NCBI RefSeq assembly: GCF_013283365.1
Contig: NZ_WBYM01000001.1
Span: 496,001-560,000 of the forward strand
DNA length: 64,000 bases
Source: Marinobacterium sp. xm-d-530
GTDB taxonomy: Bacteria; Pseudomonadota; Gammaproteobacteria; Pseudomonadales; Balneatricaceae
Direction of reading: 5' to 3'
The translations under genes and the position numbers were made by a program. The notes beneath the pieces are model-generated. The model did no database searches, was not told the origin of the DNA, and saw only the letters and a program-made list of their open reading frames with translations. Below, one piece after another: positions 40,156 through 50,190 of the stretch (positions are counted from its first letter, which is position 1; each line of letters opens with the position of its first letter).

Positions 40156-41924
40156 TGATTACTGATATCCCCACACAACGTCCTGCGACTCCACTGTTGG
40201 ACCAGATTGACACCCCTTCAGATTTAAAAGGGTTGAATCTGGGCCAATTACAGCAGCTAGCGGATGAGTTACGTCTCTATCTGCTCTTCTGTGTCGGTCA
40301 GACTGGGGGACATCTTGGTGGCGGACTAGGGGTTGTCGAACTGACACTAGCGCTTCACCAGCTATTAGACACACCAGACGATCATCTGGTTTGGGATGTA
40401 GGTCACCAAGCCTATCCGCACAAAATTCTGACGGGTCGTCGTGAGGCGATGCTTAACATACGGCAACGAGAGGGGCTTACTCCCTTTCCCGATCGAGCTG
40501 AGAGTATTTACGACTGCTTTGGCACTGGGCACTCCAGCACCTCTATCAGCGCCGTTCTCGGCATGGCGATTGCCGACACACTGCAAGGCAATGATCGTAA
40601 ATCGGTGGCTGTTATAGGTGATGGGGCTCTGACGGCTGGTCAGGCCTTTGAAGCACTCAACCACGCAGCACATACTGATGCGAATCTACTCGTCATTCTG
40701 AACGATAACGACATGTCGATCTCGCCCAACCAAGGGGGATTGGCCACCTATCTAGCCAAGAATCTACGTGAGCAAGCACCCACTAACCCTGTGATGCCTC
40801 TATTTGAAGCACTGAACTTTGAATACTCTGGCCCTATTGATGGTAATGACCTGAGCCAATTAATCCCTGCCCTTAAGCAGTCATTGAGCCAAACAGGGCC
40901 TCAATTCCTGCATATTAGAACTCGTAAGGGGTTTGGGTTTAAGCCAGCTGAAGAGGATCCGGTCGGCTATCACGCCATCACTAAACTGGAAAAACCATCA
41001 GAGATCAGTGCTCCTAATCTGAAATACAGCGATCAGTTTGGCCAATGGATCTGTGAAACTGCTTCAAGTGACCCTCGAGTAGTCGCGATTACCCCGGCCA
41101 TGAGGGAGGGTTCTGGCCTTGTGCAATTCGCTGACCAATACCCAACACGTTACTTTGATGTTGCCATTGCAGAACAGCACGCAGCCACCTTTGCAGCCGG
41201 CCTTACGGTAGGTGGGATGAAACCGGTTCTGGCAATCTACTCAACTTTTTTGCAGCGCGCTTTGGATCAGGTCATCCACGATATCGCCCTGCAAAATCTC
41301 GACTGTTTGATCGCTGTAGATCGTGCAGGATTGGTTGGGGAAGATGGTCCAACCCACTCAGGTATCTTCGATATCCCAATGCTTCGCTCGCTACCCGAGG
41401 TTGTCATTATGACGCCCTCCACACTGGATGAGCAGCAGCAGATGCTGACTCTAGGCTACCAATACAATGGCTGTGCTGTGGTCCGCTACCCTCGAGGCGA
41501 AGGCGTTAAGAGCAGAACTCCATTAGCGTCCTTAGCCATGGGTCAAAGCCGGTTGGTAAGAGTTGGTAAAGGTGGCGTTATACTCAACTTTGGCCCTCTT
41601 TTACCAGCAGCCGAGCAGGTCGCTGATCAGTTGGATCTTGGCTTAATCGATATGCGCTTCGTCAAACCACTCGATGAAGCTATGCTTGAAGAGCTAGTGA
41701 ATACTTACTCTCACTTTATCACCCTGGAAGATGGGGCTATTGCGGGCGGAGCGGGCAGTGCTGTGAATGAGTGGCTGACTCATAATGGCCAGAACTTACG
41801 TTGTCTTAACCTTGGCATTCCCGATCGTTGGATTGAGCATGCGACTCGGGATGAACAGTTACAAGATGCCGGCTTAGATGCTGACTCAATTCGAGAGCAG
41901 ATAGAGCACTTTCTACAGACCTAA
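40155..41924 (+). CDS. dxs: 1-deoxy-D-xylulose-5-phosphate synthase, short-loop form
   Basis: Thiamine-diphosphate enzyme joining pyruvate and glyceraldehyde 3-phosphate, the first step of the MEP isoprenoid pathway. The 589 residues keep the thiamine motif GDGALTAGQAFEALNHA with NDNDMSISPN, the catalytic region DVAIAEQHAATFAAG and DRAGLVGEDGPTHSG. Compared with the E. coli protein as I recall it, about 31 residues are missing between NDNDMSIS and GPIDGND, a part that is a disordered loop in known structures; this accounts for the length difference from 620. It is translationally coupled to ispA and followed by a terminator. Confidence 0.93.
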   Translation: MITDIPTQRPATPLLDQIDTPSDLKGLNLGQLQQLADELRLYLLFCVGQTGGHLGGGLGVVELTLALHQLLDTPDDHLVWDVGHQAYPHKILTGRREAMLNIRQREGLTPFPDRAESIYDCFGTGHSSTSISAVLGMAIADTLQGNDRKSVAVIGDGALTAGQAFEALNHAAHTDANLLVILNDNDMSISPNQGGLATYLAKNLREQAPTNPVMPLFEALNFEYSGPIDGNDLSQLIPALKQSLSQTGPQFLHIRTRKGFGFKPAEEDPVGYHAITKLEKPSEISAPNLKYSDQFGQWICETASSDPRVVAITPAMREGSGLVQFADQYPTRYFDVAIAEQHAATFAAGLTVGGMKPVLAIYSTFLQRALDQVIHDIALQNLDCLIAVDRAGLVGEDGPTHSGIFDIPMLRSLPEVVIMTPSTLDEQQQMLTLGYQYNGCAVVRYPRGEGVKSRTPLASLAMGQSRLVRVGKGGVILNFGPLLPAAEQVADQLDLGLIDMRFVKPLDEAMLEELVNTYSHFITLEDGAIAGGAGSAVNEWLTHNGQNLRCLNLGIPDRWIEHATRDEQLQDAGLDADSIREQIEHFLQT

Positions 41925-41926
41925 AA

Positions 41927-41952
41927 AAACCCCAGCACTGCTGCTGAGGTTT
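41927..41952 (+). terminator. Hairpin terminator after dxs
   Basis: AAACCCCAGCA at 41927-41937 pairs with TGCTGAGGTTT at 41942-41952 with one mismatch and a four-base loop; an A-run precedes it, so it may serve the convergent ribA gene as well. Confidence 0.7.
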
Positions 41953-41985
41953 ATCAATGCACCAAATCAGTACCAACCTATGCCA

Positions 41986-42621
41986 TTAAGCATCCGGTTT
42001 GAAATGCACTTCGCTCATCATATGACCGAGTTTACCCATTTTCGTCTCTAGGTAGTGCTCGTTGTAGCGGTTCTTACCGACTTGCAGTGGCACACGCGAC
42101 GAGACATTCACACCATACTCTTCGAGTGCAGCGACTTTACGCGGGTTGTTGGTCATTAAGTTAACGCTCTTAACACCGATCGCATCCAACATTGGCTGAC
42201 ACATTGAGTAGTTACGCATATCAGCGGCAAAGCCTAAGCGCTCATTGGCCTCTACCGTGTCACAGCCAGAGTCTTGCAGGTTGTAGGCTTTGACCTTATT
42301 CAAAAGACCGATACCACGGCCCTCTTGGCGTAGGTAGAGCAGAACGCCTTTGCCCTCTTCGGTAATGCGCTTTAGGGCCTCTTGCAGTTGAAAGCCACAA
42401 TCACAGCGCAAGCTGAACAAGGCATCACCTGTTAGACACTCTGAGTGCATGCGGGCTAGAACGGGTTCGTCACCTGCAACATCACCGTATACCAGCGCGA
42501 TGTGCTCTTTACCGCTCTCGACCTCTTCGAAACCAACCATACGGAATACACCCATAGGCATTGGCAGTTTACATTCCGCTATCAGTTTAATATCCAAAAT
42601 CTTATCCTCAATTCGATGCAT
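41986..42621 (-). CDS. ribA: GTP cyclohydrolase II
   Basis: Opens GTP to 2,5-diamino-6-ribosylamino-pyrimidinone phosphate, the first committed step of riboflavin synthesis. The 211 residues contain the zinc cysteines in [18 protein letters not shown], the catalytic [13 protein letters not shown] and [15 protein letters not shown], and [10 protein letters not shown] near the end. About ten extra residues precede the usual E. coli start. It is the last gene of the minus-strand riboflavin block; it matters because the GTP cyclohydrolase half of ribBA lacks the zinc cysteines. Confidence 0.95.
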   Translation of the reverse strand: MHRIEDKILDIKLIAECKLPMPMGVFRMVGFEEVESGKEHIALVYGDVAGDEPVLARMHSECLTGDALFSLRCDCGFQLQEALKRITEEGKGVLLYLRQEGRGIGLLNKVKAYNLQDSGCDTVEANERLGFAADMRNYSMCQPMLDAIGVKSVNLMTNNPRKVAALEEYGVNVSSRVPLQVGKNRYNEHYLETKMGKLGHMMSEVHFKPDA

Positions 42622-42682
42622 CCTTGCATCTTTACCTCTGAATTAGTGAAAAGTATTACGACCAGATCACTAAAGCAGATTG

Positions 42683-43156
42683 CTATACAAGGTAGTTTAC
42701 CGCTTGCACGACCCCTAGCGCCATCAATCCAGCCAATAGATCATCCAACATAATGCCTAGGCCACCCGAGACGCGTCGGTCTGCCCAGCCTATCGGCCAG
42801 GGCTTCCAGATATCGAATAGACGGAACATCACAAACCCGAACACGACCCACTCCCAGCCCGTCGGAAGCGCAATAAAGGTAATCCATAGGCCAACAAACT
42901 CATCCCAGACAATGCCGCCATGATCATGAACACCCAGATCGTCTGAGGTTTTGCCACACAACCAGCAACCCAATAAAAAGGTCACCAACATTAATAAAAG
43001 ATAGGGTATCAGTGCCCAATCGTTGAATAGGTACCAAATAGGAATGGCCGCAAGCGTACCGACGGTGCCGGGTGCTTTTGGCGCGGCACCACTGCCCAAA
43101 CCAAAGGCTAAAAAGTGAATGGGGTTTCGCCAGATACTGGCAGGCGCTCTATTCAT
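42683..43156 (-). CDS. pgpA: Phosphatidylglycerophosphatase A
   Basis: Membrane phosphatase that makes phosphatidylglycerol from its phosphate. The 157-residue protein has the family motifs GLGSGAAPKAPGTVGTLAAIP, then DDLGVHDHGGIVWDEFVG with acidic active-site residues, and FRLFDIWKPWPI. ATG at 43156 overlaps the thiL end by eight bases; a TTG four codons upstream is less likely. The order thiL-pgpA is conserved in gammaproteobacteria. Confidence 0.93.
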   Translation of the reverse strand: MNRAPASIWRNPIHFLAFGLGSGAAPKAPGTVGTLAAIPIWYLFNDWALIPYLLLMLVTFLLGCWLCGKTSDDLGVHDHGGIVWDEFVGLWITFIALPTGWEWVVFGFVMFRLFDIWKPWPIGWADRRVSGGLGIMLDDLLAGLMALGVVQAVNYLV

Positions 43157-44117
43157 GTTCGTTTCCAAAATGGTTGAAACCCAATGAGGCAGGCAGAGGC
43201 ACAGGTTCGCCCGATTTCAACAGTGTGATCCCTGTTTGTTGTGTGATCTTGCCTACTAGAGTCAGGGGTAGTGCTAGACGTTCACTGATTTGTTGAAGTT
43301 CAGGCACTCTATCCTGTGGAAGTGTAAAGCAGAGTTCAAAATCCTCACCGCCTGAAAGCGCCCATCTCTCTGCCAAATCTGGGGCAAGATCTTTAATGTC
43401 GGCTGATAGAGGTAGTGACTCAGTATGGATCTCTGCCCCAACACCCGAAGCGGTTAATAGATGCCCAAGATCCGCTAATAGACCATCCGACACATCCACG
43501 GCTGAATTCGCAATTCCACGCAGCGCCTCACCCAGCGCAAGTCGCGCGGTTGGGCGATAGTAGCGTTCAAGTAGGTAATCAGACCCACTTTCACACTCAG
43601 CAGTTAATAGCGCTAATCCGGCTCGGGAATCGCCTAGAGTGCCGCTGACCACAATGGCATCGCCAGCTTTAGCACCGCTACGTTTAAGCGCCATGCCTAA
43701 CGGAACCTCTCCATGCACCTGAGCCGTAAACACTTGTTGTTGCCCTGAGGTGGTATCCCCGCCGACCAATATCAGTGAGTAGTGATGACAGGCCTCTGCT
43801 AAACCTTTTGAGAAGGCTGCTAACCACTCTCGCGTAGGCCCATTCAGTGTACAGGCAAGTGTCAGCCATTTGGGGAATGCCCCCATTGCCGCCAAGTCGC
43901 TGACACTACTGGCAACTAATCGCCACGCCAAATCTTCTGGATCGATGTCCGGTAGAAAATGAACACCTTCAACCAGCGTATCGACAGAGATAGCGAGTTC
44001 GGTATGGGGACTGGACGTTAACAGAGCGCAATCATCACCAATGCCGAGTTGAACACTGGGATGATCGCCACTGATGGAGTCAAAATAGCGGCGAATCAGA
44101 TCGAATTCGCCTGGCAT
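43149..44117 (-). CDS. thiL: Thiamine-monophosphate kinase
   Basis: Phosphorylates thiamine monophosphate to the active diphosphate. The 322 residues carry the PurM/ThiL-type motifs: IGDDCALL and the second metal site SVDTLVEGVHF, LVGGDTTSG, and VDVSDGLLADLGHLL. The start overlaps the nusB stop (TAATG), so nusB-thiL-pgpA are translated together. Confidence 0.94.
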   Translation of the reverse strand: MPGEFDLIRRYFDSISGDHPSVQLGIGDDCALLTSSPHTELAISVDTLVEGVHFLPDIDPEDLAWRLVASSVSDLAAMGAFPKWLTLACTLNGPTREWLAAFSKGLAEACHHYSLILVGGDTTSGQQQVFTAQVHGEVPLGMALKRSGAKAGDAIVVSGTLGDSRAGLALLTAECESGSDYLLERYYRPTARLALGEALRGIANSAVDVSDGLLADLGHLLTASGVGAEIHTESLPLSADIKDLAPDLAERWALSGGEDFELCFTLPQDRVPELQQISERLALPLTLVGKITQQTGITLLKSGEPVPLPASLGFNHFGNEHE

Positions 44118-44590
44118 TACTTACCGCGGTTGGCTTTGATCTCGACAGCGCGGACTTTTTGCGCCAGCTTATCGAGGACGCCATTAACGTACTTGTGGCT
44201 CTCGGTTGCCCCAAAAATTTTCGCCAACTCAACGCTCTCGTTGATAGCGACTTTATAAGGGACTTCGATACGATTGATCAGCTCATAAGCACCGATACGA
44301 AGTACGCTCACTTCCACCGGATCTAACTCTTCGACGTTACGATCCAGATAGATGTTAAACGCTTGATCAAGCTCTGCTTTTTGCGCATTCACGCCTTGCA
44401 ACAGTTCAGAGAAGAGCGGTACATCGGTTTCACTCATGTCGTTGTCGACACGAAAATGAGCCTCTACCTCATTCGTTGGGTTTTTTGTCAGCTCTTGAGA
44501 GTAGAGTGCCTGCAGCACAAAGCTGCGAGCGTTGCGACGCTTCTCTGTATTAGAGACTTTTTTGCGCTTAGGAGCCTGTTCTTCGCTCAT
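44117..44590 (-). CDS. nusB: Transcription antitermination factor NusB
   Basis: All-helical RNA-binding protein that acts with NusE on boxA of rRNA leader transcripts. The 157 residues start at the ATG at 44590, one base after the ribH stop, and show RRNARSFVLQALYSQELT, the conserved IRIGAYELINRIEVPYKVAINESVELAK region and FVNGVLDKLA-like end. A basic leader of about 15 residues precedes the core. Confidence 0.95.
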   Translation of the reverse strand: MSEEQAPKRKKVSNTEKRRNARSFVLQALYSQELTKNPTNEVEAHFRVDNDMSETDVPLFSELLQGVNAQKAELDQAFNIYLDRNVEELDPVEVSVLRIGAYELINRIEVPYKVAINESVELAKIFGATESHKYVNGVLDKLAQKVRAVEIKANRGK

Positions 44591-44591
44591 C

Positions 44592-45065
44592 TTAAACCTC
44601 AAGTTGGCGAAGAAGACTCACCATCTCAACAGCTGATAGCGCGGCTTCAGCGCCTTTGTTACCTGCTTTCGTGCCAGAGCGCTCGATTGCCTGCTCGATA
44701 GAGTTCACTGTCAGAACGCCGTTTGCAACTGGGATATCAAAGTCGAGAGATACCTGGGCTACACCTTTAGACGCTTCGTTAGAGACGTACTCAAAGTGTG
44801 GCGTACCACCACGAATTACCGCACCCAGTGCGATGATTGCATCATCTTGTTTCTGTTGAGCGACGCGCTTAACCGCCAATGGAATCTCAAACGCACCCGG
44901 TACACGAACGATGCGGATATTATCTTCAGAAACGCCGTGGCGTTTAAGAACGTCGATAGCACCTTCTAATAGGCTCTCTACGACAAATGAATTGAAACGG
45001 CCAACAACGATTGTGTAGCGACCATTTGCAGCGACAAAATCGCCTTCAACTACTTTTACACTCAT
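44592..45065 (-). CDS. ribH: 6,7-dimethyl-8-ribityllumazine synthase
   Basis: Condenses the ribityl-pyrimidine intermediate with dihydroxybutanone phosphate, forming icosahedral or decameric shells. The 157 residues contain [46 protein letters not shown] (catalytic His), and [15 protein letters not shown]. It lies seven bases after ribBA and just before nusB, the common gammaproteobacterial order. Confidence 0.96.
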   Translation of the reverse strand: MSVKVVEGDFVAANGRYTIVVGRFNSFVVESLLEGAIDVLKRHGVSEDNIRIVRVPGAFEIPLAVKRVAQQKQDDAIIALGAVIRGGTPHFEYVSNEASKGVAQVSLDFDIPVANGVLTVNSIEQAIERSGTKAGNKGAEAALSAVEMVSLLRQLEV

Positions 45066-45071
45066 GATCTT

Positions 45072-46187
45072 TTACTCTGCAAAAGGGATGTATTCATCAA
45101 TCTCAAGATCAAAGCCTGAGATTGCATTAAATTTCATTGGTGAACTGAGCAGGCGCATTTTGCCTACCCCAAGATCACGTAGAATCTGTGAACCTGTACC
45201 GACTGTCAGGTAAGCGCCGGACGCGCTGACATTCACTTTAGACGGTTTAGAACCACTGGTGATCTGGCTGATAGAGTCGCCAAGATCGATGCGATTACCA
45301 CTATCCAGAAGCAGGGCAACACCCTTACCTTCTGCAGCGATACGCTCTAGTGCGCGACGCAGTGTCCACTTAGCTTCACTCTCCTCAGCTACGCCAACCA
45401 CGTCACGCAGAACTTCAGAGCGGTTGTGTACACGAACCATAGTCGGCTCATCAGCACTGATATCACCTTTGTGAAGTGCAAGGTGGGTACAGCCGAGGAT
45501 CTCATCGTTATAGGTCGTGTAATTAAACTGACCGTAATCTGTCTCCAGTGAACCTGTGTCTGCCACCGTCACTGTCTGCTCATTAGTCGTACGGTAGTGG
45601 ATTAGATCCGCAATAGTACCGATCTTCAAACCGTGCTCTTTGGCAAAGATCTCAAGGTCGGGACGACGCGCCATGGTGCCATCTTCGTTCATCACTTCGA
45701 CGATCACAGACGCTGCGCTCATACCTGCCATACGAGCCAAATCACAACCCGCTTCTGTATGACCTGCACGGCTTAATACACCACCTGGCTGTGCCATCAA
45801 TGGGAAGATGTGACCTGGCTGAACGATATCCTCAGGTTTAGCATCACCACGCACGGCTGTACGCACAGTATGAGCACGATCAGCGGCTGATATACCCGTG
45901 GTCACACCTTCAGCCGCTTCAATAGAGACCGTGAAGTTGGTGGAGTAGGCTGCACCGTTGCTCTGCACCATCAGCGGGAGGTTCAGACGTTCACAGTGTT
46001 CACGCGTCAAGGTAAGACAGATTAGACCGCGGGCATTCTTTGCCATGAAGTTGATGTCATCTGGACGCACCATTTCGGCCGCAATCACTAGATCACCTTC
46101 ATTCTCACGATCTTCATCATCCATCAAGATAACCATCTTACCTTGGCGAATGTCGTCGAGTAGCTCTTCGACGCTGTTTAATTGCAT
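45072..46187 (-). CDS. ribBA: 3,4-dihydroxy-2-butanone 4-phosphate synthase fused to an inactive GTP cyclohydrolase II-like domain
   Basis: The N-terminal half makes dihydroxybutanone phosphate from ribulose 5-phosphate: acidic loop [16 protein letters not shown] (about residues 22-37) and [13 protein letters not shown] are clear. The C-terminal half has the GTP cyclohydrolase II fold, but where RibA has three zinc cysteines this one reads [14 protein letters not shown], so it is probably not active. ATG at 46187 follows AGGAG; the upstream in-frame extension overlaps ribE and is rejected. The 371-residue length and this degenerate second half are common in Pseudomonas relatives. Confidence 0.93.
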   Translation of the reverse strand: MQLNSVEELLDDIRQGKMVILMDDEDRENEGDLVIAAEMVRPDDINFMAKNARGLICLTLTREHCERLNLPLMVQSNGAAYSTNFTVSIEAAEGVTTGISAADRAHTVRTAVRGDAKPEDIVQPGHIFPLMAQPGGVLSRAGHTEAGCDLARMAGMSAASVIVEVMNEDGTMARRPDLEIFAKEHGLKIGTIADLIHYRTTNEQTVTVADTGSLETDYGQFNYTTYNDEILGCTHLALHKGDISADEPTMVRVHNRSEVLRDVVGVAEESEAKWTLRRALERIAAEGKGVALLLDSGNRIDLGDSISQITSGSKPSKVNVSASGAYLTVGTGSQILRDLGVGKMRLLSSPMKFNAISGFDLEIDEYIPFAE

Positions 46188-46200
46188 ATCCACTCCTAAA

Positions 46201-46866
46201 TTAACGCCTGTGCATAAAGCCTGCAGAGGCCAACATCTCCAATGAAATCCCTTCACTGGACGATTCAGATTCCTGTTTCGTTTGAAGCAAACGCTCCAAG
46301 TAGCGAGCGATCATATCTACTTCGATATGAACACCATGCCCCACTTCATACTGACTAATGATCGTTGTATCTGCCGTATGAGGCACAATGTTGAGGTAAA
46401 AGCTGTGTTCATCAACGCTGTTCACCGTCAAACTTACACCGTCTATTGTAACCGATCCCTTCGGCGCGATATAGCGAGCTAACGAGCTAGGCATGTCGAC
46501 GGCTATGCGCACTGAGCGGGCATCGCGCTCAATGGAAGCGATGCTACCCACAGCATCGACATGTCCAGAGACTAAGTGCCCGCCTAAACGGGTTGTTGGC
46601 AGCAGTGCTTTTTCCAGATTGACCGCTTCACCGGGTCGCAGATCCATCAATCGAGTATGTGCCAGACTCTCTTGCGAAACATCGGCCGTAAAATGTTGTT
46701 GATCATACTCAATCACGGTGAGGCAGACCCCATTGGTGGCAATACTGTCGCCTAACGCCACATCGGACATGTCCAATTGACCCGTTGCTAGGGTCAATCG
46801 AAGGTCGCCACCAACCTCTTGTTTGGCAGCGACGGTACCGATCGCTTCTATAATTCCGGTAAACAC
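46201..46866 (-). CDS. ribE: Riboflavin synthase, alpha subunit
   Basis: Dismutates two lumazine molecules into riboflavin and the pyrimidine precursor. The 221 residues show the internal duplication of the family: [12 protein letters not shown] at the start of repeat 1 and [15 protein letters not shown] at repeat 2, with [10 protein letters not shown] and [11 protein letters not shown] as the paired motifs. It lies nine bases after ribD and 13 bases before ribBA. Confidence 0.95.
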   Translation of the reverse strand: MFTGIIEAIGTVAAKQEVGGDLRLTLATGQLDMSDVALGDSIATNGVCLTVIEYDQQHFTADVSQESLAHTRLMDLRPGEAVNLEKALLPTTRLGGHLVSGHVDAVGSIASIERDARSVRIAVDMPSSLARYIAPKGSVTIDGVSLTVNSVDEHSFYLNIVPHTADTTIISQYEVGHGVHIEVDMIARYLERLLQTKQESESSSEGISLEMLASAGFMHRR

Positions 46867-46875
46867 CTTCTGCTC

Positions 46876-47973
46876 CTAAACTGTCCAGGTCATGCGAAGA
46901 TCATGACCAAACTGTCGGACATCTTTCAGTTTCATCTCGATCGCTTCAGACATCTCAGTTAATGGAAGCTCAGCTAGAGGGCGGGCATCAGACCCCATCA
47001 ATTTAGGTGCCATATAGTGAACCAACTCATCTACTAACCCTGCTGCTAGCATGGCACCGGCTAACTGGGCGCCACACTCCACCAACACCTCATTACAGGA
47101 CTCTTTTTCGGCCAAATAGCTAAGCAACTGTGGCAAATCGATACGCCCTGCTTCATTCGCTAGTTGAACCTGCTCAGCACCCTCAAGTGGGTTGCAGTTG
47201 TTTGCAGCGACAACCTGCAAGGTTCTGCCAGGCAGCGCCAGCATCTGTGCTGAGGCTGGCAGCCTGCCCTGCGAATCCAGTACCACGCGCAAGGGTTGAC
47301 GACCTTCAGTCAGCGGCACAACCGATGCCGGCAACTGAGCTTCCCGAACCGTCAAAGCAGAATCATCTTGTAGAACCGATCCGACCCCGGTAATCACTGC
47401 ACTACTGCGGGCTCGCAGTCGTTGCACATCGGCTCGCGCTTCAGGGCCAGTGATCCACTGCGACTCACCCGATGCCATGGCCGTTCGTCCATCAATACTG
47501 GTAGCAAGTTTCAATCTAACAAAAGGACGGCCGCGCTCCATTCTGGAAAGAAACCCAGGATTCAGTGCCCGCGCTTCAGTCTCAAGTAACCCGGCAGCCG
47601 CATCGATTCCCGCCGCTTTCAACATTGCAATGCCTTTTCCGGCGACTTCAGGGTTTGGATCAACCATGGCCGCAACGACACGCGTCACTCCGGCGTCGAT
47701 GAGTCCTTGAGAGCAGGGTGGCGTCCGACCAAAGTGGCTGCAGGGTTCCAGAGTGACATAGGCAGTCGCACCGGTTGCATCACCGGCCGCTTTTAACGCG
47801 TTGACTTCTGCATGGCCCTCACCGGCGCGCTGGTGGTAACCCTCGCCGATAATCACACCATCGCGCACCAATACACAGCCGACTCTGGGGTTAGGGTCTG
47901 TGGTGTAGGTGCCTTTAGCCGCCAGCTGTATGGCTCTTGCCATGTACTGGCGATCTTCGATCGTAAAACTCAA
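46876..47973 (-). CDS. ribD: Bifunctional riboflavin biosynthesis deaminase/reductase
   Basis: Deaminates and then reduces the pyrimidine intermediate. The N-terminal deaminase carries the zinc motif [12 protein letters not shown] and [12 protein letters not shown]; the C-terminal reductase (from about residue 145) has [17 protein letters not shown] and [10 protein letters not shown]. Its 365 residues are normal. The ATG overlaps the nrdR stop by four bases. No FMN riboswitch was seen before any riboflavin gene here. Confidence 0.95.
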   Translation of the reverse strand: MSFTIEDRQYMARAIQLAAKGTYTTDPNPRVGCVLVRDGVIIGEGYHQRAGEGHAEVNALKAAGDATGATAYVTLEPCSHFGRTPPCSQGLIDAGVTRVVAAMVDPNPEVAGKGIAMLKAAGIDAAAGLLETEARALNPGFLSRMERGRPFVRLKLATSIDGRTAMASGESQWITGPEARADVQRLRARSSAVITGVGSVLQDDSALTVREAQLPASVVPLTEGRQPLRVVLDSQGRLPASAQMLALPGRTLQVVAANNCNPLEGAEQVQLANEAGRIDLPQLLSYLAEKESCNEVLVECGAQLAGAMLAAGLVDELVHYMAPKLMGSDARPLAELPLTEMSEAIEMKLKDVRQFGHDLRMTWTV

Positions 47974-48572
47974 AGTAGCTCGTCTCCAAACAGATCTGGA
48001 CTATCTGGAACCTGTGGTTCCTGTTTTTTCTGACGAGATTTACGACTCGGTTTCGATTTAGGTTCTGGTTGGGCGTTAGCCGTCAGTGCCGATTTCGAGG
48101 CACTTTTAGTCTCAACTACTTCGGGCTCAGCTAGACGCTCAATTTCAAGTTTAAACTCATTGATGTCTTGGAAGTCACGGTAGACCGAAGCAAAACGAAC
48201 GTAAGCGACCTGATCAAGCTTACGCAGTTCAGCCATGACCGCTTCGCCGACCAGTTTTGACTCAATTTCACGCTCTCCCGGTGCACGCAAACGCTGCTTT
48301 ACACGGTTCAAACAGGCTTCAATCTGTTCAATACTGACCGGGCGCTTCTCTAGGGAACGTGTAATACCTGAACGGAGTTTCTCTTCGTCGAACGGCTGGC
48401 GACTGCCATCATTCTTAATCAGACGCGGCATTAACAGTTCAGCCGCTTCAAAGGTGGTGAATCGCTCATGACAGCTCACGCATTCGCGACGACGACGAAC
48501 CTGCTGACCTTCTGAGATCAGTCTTGAGTCGTTCACTTTGGTGTCCGATGCGCCACAGTAGGGACAATGCAT
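47970..48572 (-). CDS. nrdR: Transcriptional repressor NrdR with C-terminal extension
   Basis: Represses ribonucleotide reductase genes in response to ATP/dATP. The first 150 or so residues are standard: zinc ribbon [13 protein letters not shown] with [12 protein letters not shown], then the ATP-cone ([19 protein letters not shown]) and [17 protein letters not shown]. About 45 further residues follow, rich in Lys, Ser, Pro and Gln, ending in the acidic DLFGDELL. Most NrdR proteins stop near residue 150-160, so this tail is unusual; it is likely disordered. It is the first gene of the nrdR-rib block. Confidence 0.92.
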   Translation of the reverse strand: MHCPYCGASDTKVNDSRLISEGQQVRRRRECVSCHERFTTFEAAELLMPRLIKNDGSRQPFDEEKLRSGITRSLEKRPVSIEQIEACLNRVKQRLRAPGEREIESKLVGEAVMAELRKLDQVAYVRFASVYRDFQDINEFKLEIERLAEPEVVETKSASKSALTANAQPEPKSKPSRKSRQKKQEPQVPDSPDLFGDELL

Positions 48573-48601
48573 ATTGGCCTCTCAGTGCTGTTAAAAGAGC
48601 G

Positions 48602-48626
48602 AAAAAGGGCAGCTCAATGCTGCCCT
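48602..48626 (-). terminator. Rho-independent terminator after glyA
   Basis: On the transcribed strand GGGCAGC (48625-48619) pairs with GCTGCCC (48613-48607) around a five-base loop and runs into T residues (48606-48602). It separates glyA from nrdR. Confidence 0.85.
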
Positions 48627-48667
48627 CGATATTCTATGCGGTTGAGAGCGAACTCTCAAATCCACGA

Positions 48668-49921
48668 TTAAGCGTAAACTGGGTACTTCGCGCAGATCGC
48701 TTTAACCTGCTCTTTCACGCGGTTGATCACATCATCATTGTCGATGTTCTCAAGCACGTCACAGATCCAGTTAGTTAGCTCAGCCACTTCAGCTTCTTTG
48801 AAGCCACGACGAGTAACGGCTGGAGTACCGATACGTAGACCTGAAGTGACGAACGGTGAACGTGGGTCGTTTGGAACCGAGTTCTTGTTCACAGTGATGT
48901 TAGCACGACCTAGTGCCGCATCAGCATCTTTACCGCTGTACTCTTTGCCAATTAGGCTCAGTAGGAATAGGTGGTCATCAGTACCGCCAGAAACGACATC
49001 AAAGCCACGCTGCTGGAATACTTCAGCCATCGCCTGTGCATTCTTAACAACCTGTGCTTGGTACGCTTTCCACTCTGGCTCCATCGCCTCTTTGAAGCAG
49101 ACAGCCTTAGCCGCGATAACGTGCATCAATGGACCGCCCTGAGACTCTGGGAATACCGCAAAGTTCAGTTTCTTCTGCAGCTCTTCATCAGCGCGCGCAG
49201 ATAGAATCAAACCACCACGTGGTCCGCCCAGTGTTTTGTGAGTCGTTGTTGTCACGACGTCAGCGTATGGCAGTGGGCTTGGGTAAACGCCAGCAGCCAC
49301 TAGGCCAGCAATGTGTGCCATATCGACAAATAGGTATGCACCCACTTTGTCAGCGATTTCACGGAACTTAGCCCAATCAACGACACGCGAGTAAGCAGAG
49401 AAACCGGCAATGATCATTTTCGGTTTATTTTCTAGAGCAAGACGCTCAACTTCCGCGTAGTCTAGGTCACCGTTCTCATCAAGACCGTACTGGAAGGCAT
49501 TGTAGATACGGCCTGAGAAAGAGACTGCAGCACCGTGAGTCAAGTGACCACCGTGTGCAAGGCTCATACCCAAAATAGTATCGCCGGCTTTACAAAGCGC
49601 CATAAATACAGCCGCGTTAGCTTGTGAACCTGAGTGTGGCTGAACGTTTGCAAACGTTGCACCGAAAAGCTCTTTAGCACGCTCAATCGCAAGCGTTTCT
49701 GCTTTATCAACGTACTCACAACCGCCGTAGTAACGTTTGCCTGGGTAACCTTCCGCGTACTTGTTAGTAAGAACTGAACCCTGCGCTTCCATAACACGTG
49801 GACTGGTGTAGTTCTCTGACGCAATGAGCTCGATGTGCTCTTCTTGACGCGTCTCTTCAGACTGCATTGCTGCCCAAAGTTCTGCATCGTAGCTAGCGAT
49901 GTTCATATCCTTACTAAACAT
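48668..49921 (-). CDS. glyA: Serine hydroxymethyltransferase
   Basis: PLP enzyme that turns serine and tetrahydrofolate into glycine and methylene-tetrahydrofolate. The 417 residues equal the E. coli length and align throughout: [63 protein letters not shown] and the PLP lysine in [15 protein letters not shown] good -10 element (TATAAT) lies about 90 bases upstream on the minus strand. Confidence 0.97.
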   Translation of the reverse strand: MFSKDMNIASYDAELWAAMQSEETRQEEHIELIASENYTSPRVMEAQGSVLTNKYAEGYPGKRYYGGCEYVDKAETLAIERAKELFGATFANVQPHSGSQANAAVFMALCKAGDTILGMSLAHGGHLTHGAAVSFSGRIYNAFQYGLDENGDLDYAEVERLALENKPKMIIAGFSAYSRVVDWAKFREIADKVGAYLFVDMAHIAGLVAAGVYPSPLPYADVVTTTTHKTLGGPRGGLILSARADEELQKKLNFAVFPESQGGPLMHVIAAKAVCFKEAMEPEWKAYQAQVVKNAQAMAEVFQQRGFDVVSGGTDDHLFLLSLIGKEYSGKDADAALGRANITVNKNSVPNDPRSPFVTSGLRIGTPAVTRRGFKEAEVAELTNWICDVLENIDNDDVINRVKEQVKAICAKYPVYA

Positions 49922-50007
49922 GGAGATCCCCTGTATTGGTTCAACGATCTGACGACTTTGGCTGCAATCGAGAAGCCTGGTCAGCTCGAAAGATTTTGAT
50001 GGCGCGC

Positions 50008-50013
50008 ATTATA
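50008..50013 (-). promoter_or_regulatory. Probable -10 element of the glyA promoter
   Basis: On the minus strand the sequence is TATAAT, a perfect -10 hexamer, about 90 bases before glyA. The -35 position at 17 bases reads TGATTT, a weak match, so an activator may be needed. Confidence 0.4.
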
Positions 50014-50113
50014 AGGCAAAACGGGTAGAAAAATCACTTGAAAAGCGATCAGGTCAACCTGCAATTGTTCTCAAGTTTAAGTGTGCCGCCCTGTGATTTG
50101 ACCGCCCCCTATC

Positions 50114-50122
50114 TGGTATACT
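50114..50122 (+). promoter_or_regulatory. Extended -10 promoter element upstream of ettA
   Basis: TGGTATACT (TG-x-TATACT) is an extended -10 motif about 70 bases before ettA. TTGACC lies 13 bases upstream, too close for a normal -35 element, so the extended -10 would carry recognition. Confidence 0.4.
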
Positions 50123-50190
50123 CTGCGCAACCTTTTTAAATGGGTCATGCAACGGCGTTGTAGCCCAGATATTTTGCTAGGAATCAACAC

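Noticed and set aside
45072-46256. Longer RibBA starting inside ribE
   Set aside because: The first 23 codons overlap the ribE end and lack similarity to the family; ATG 46187 follows AGGAG directly.
44592-48667. FMN riboswitch before the riboflavin genes
   Set aside because: Genes overlap or have gaps under 20 bases, and none of the conserved RFN segments was recognised before ribD, ribE or ribBA, nor upstream of nrdR.
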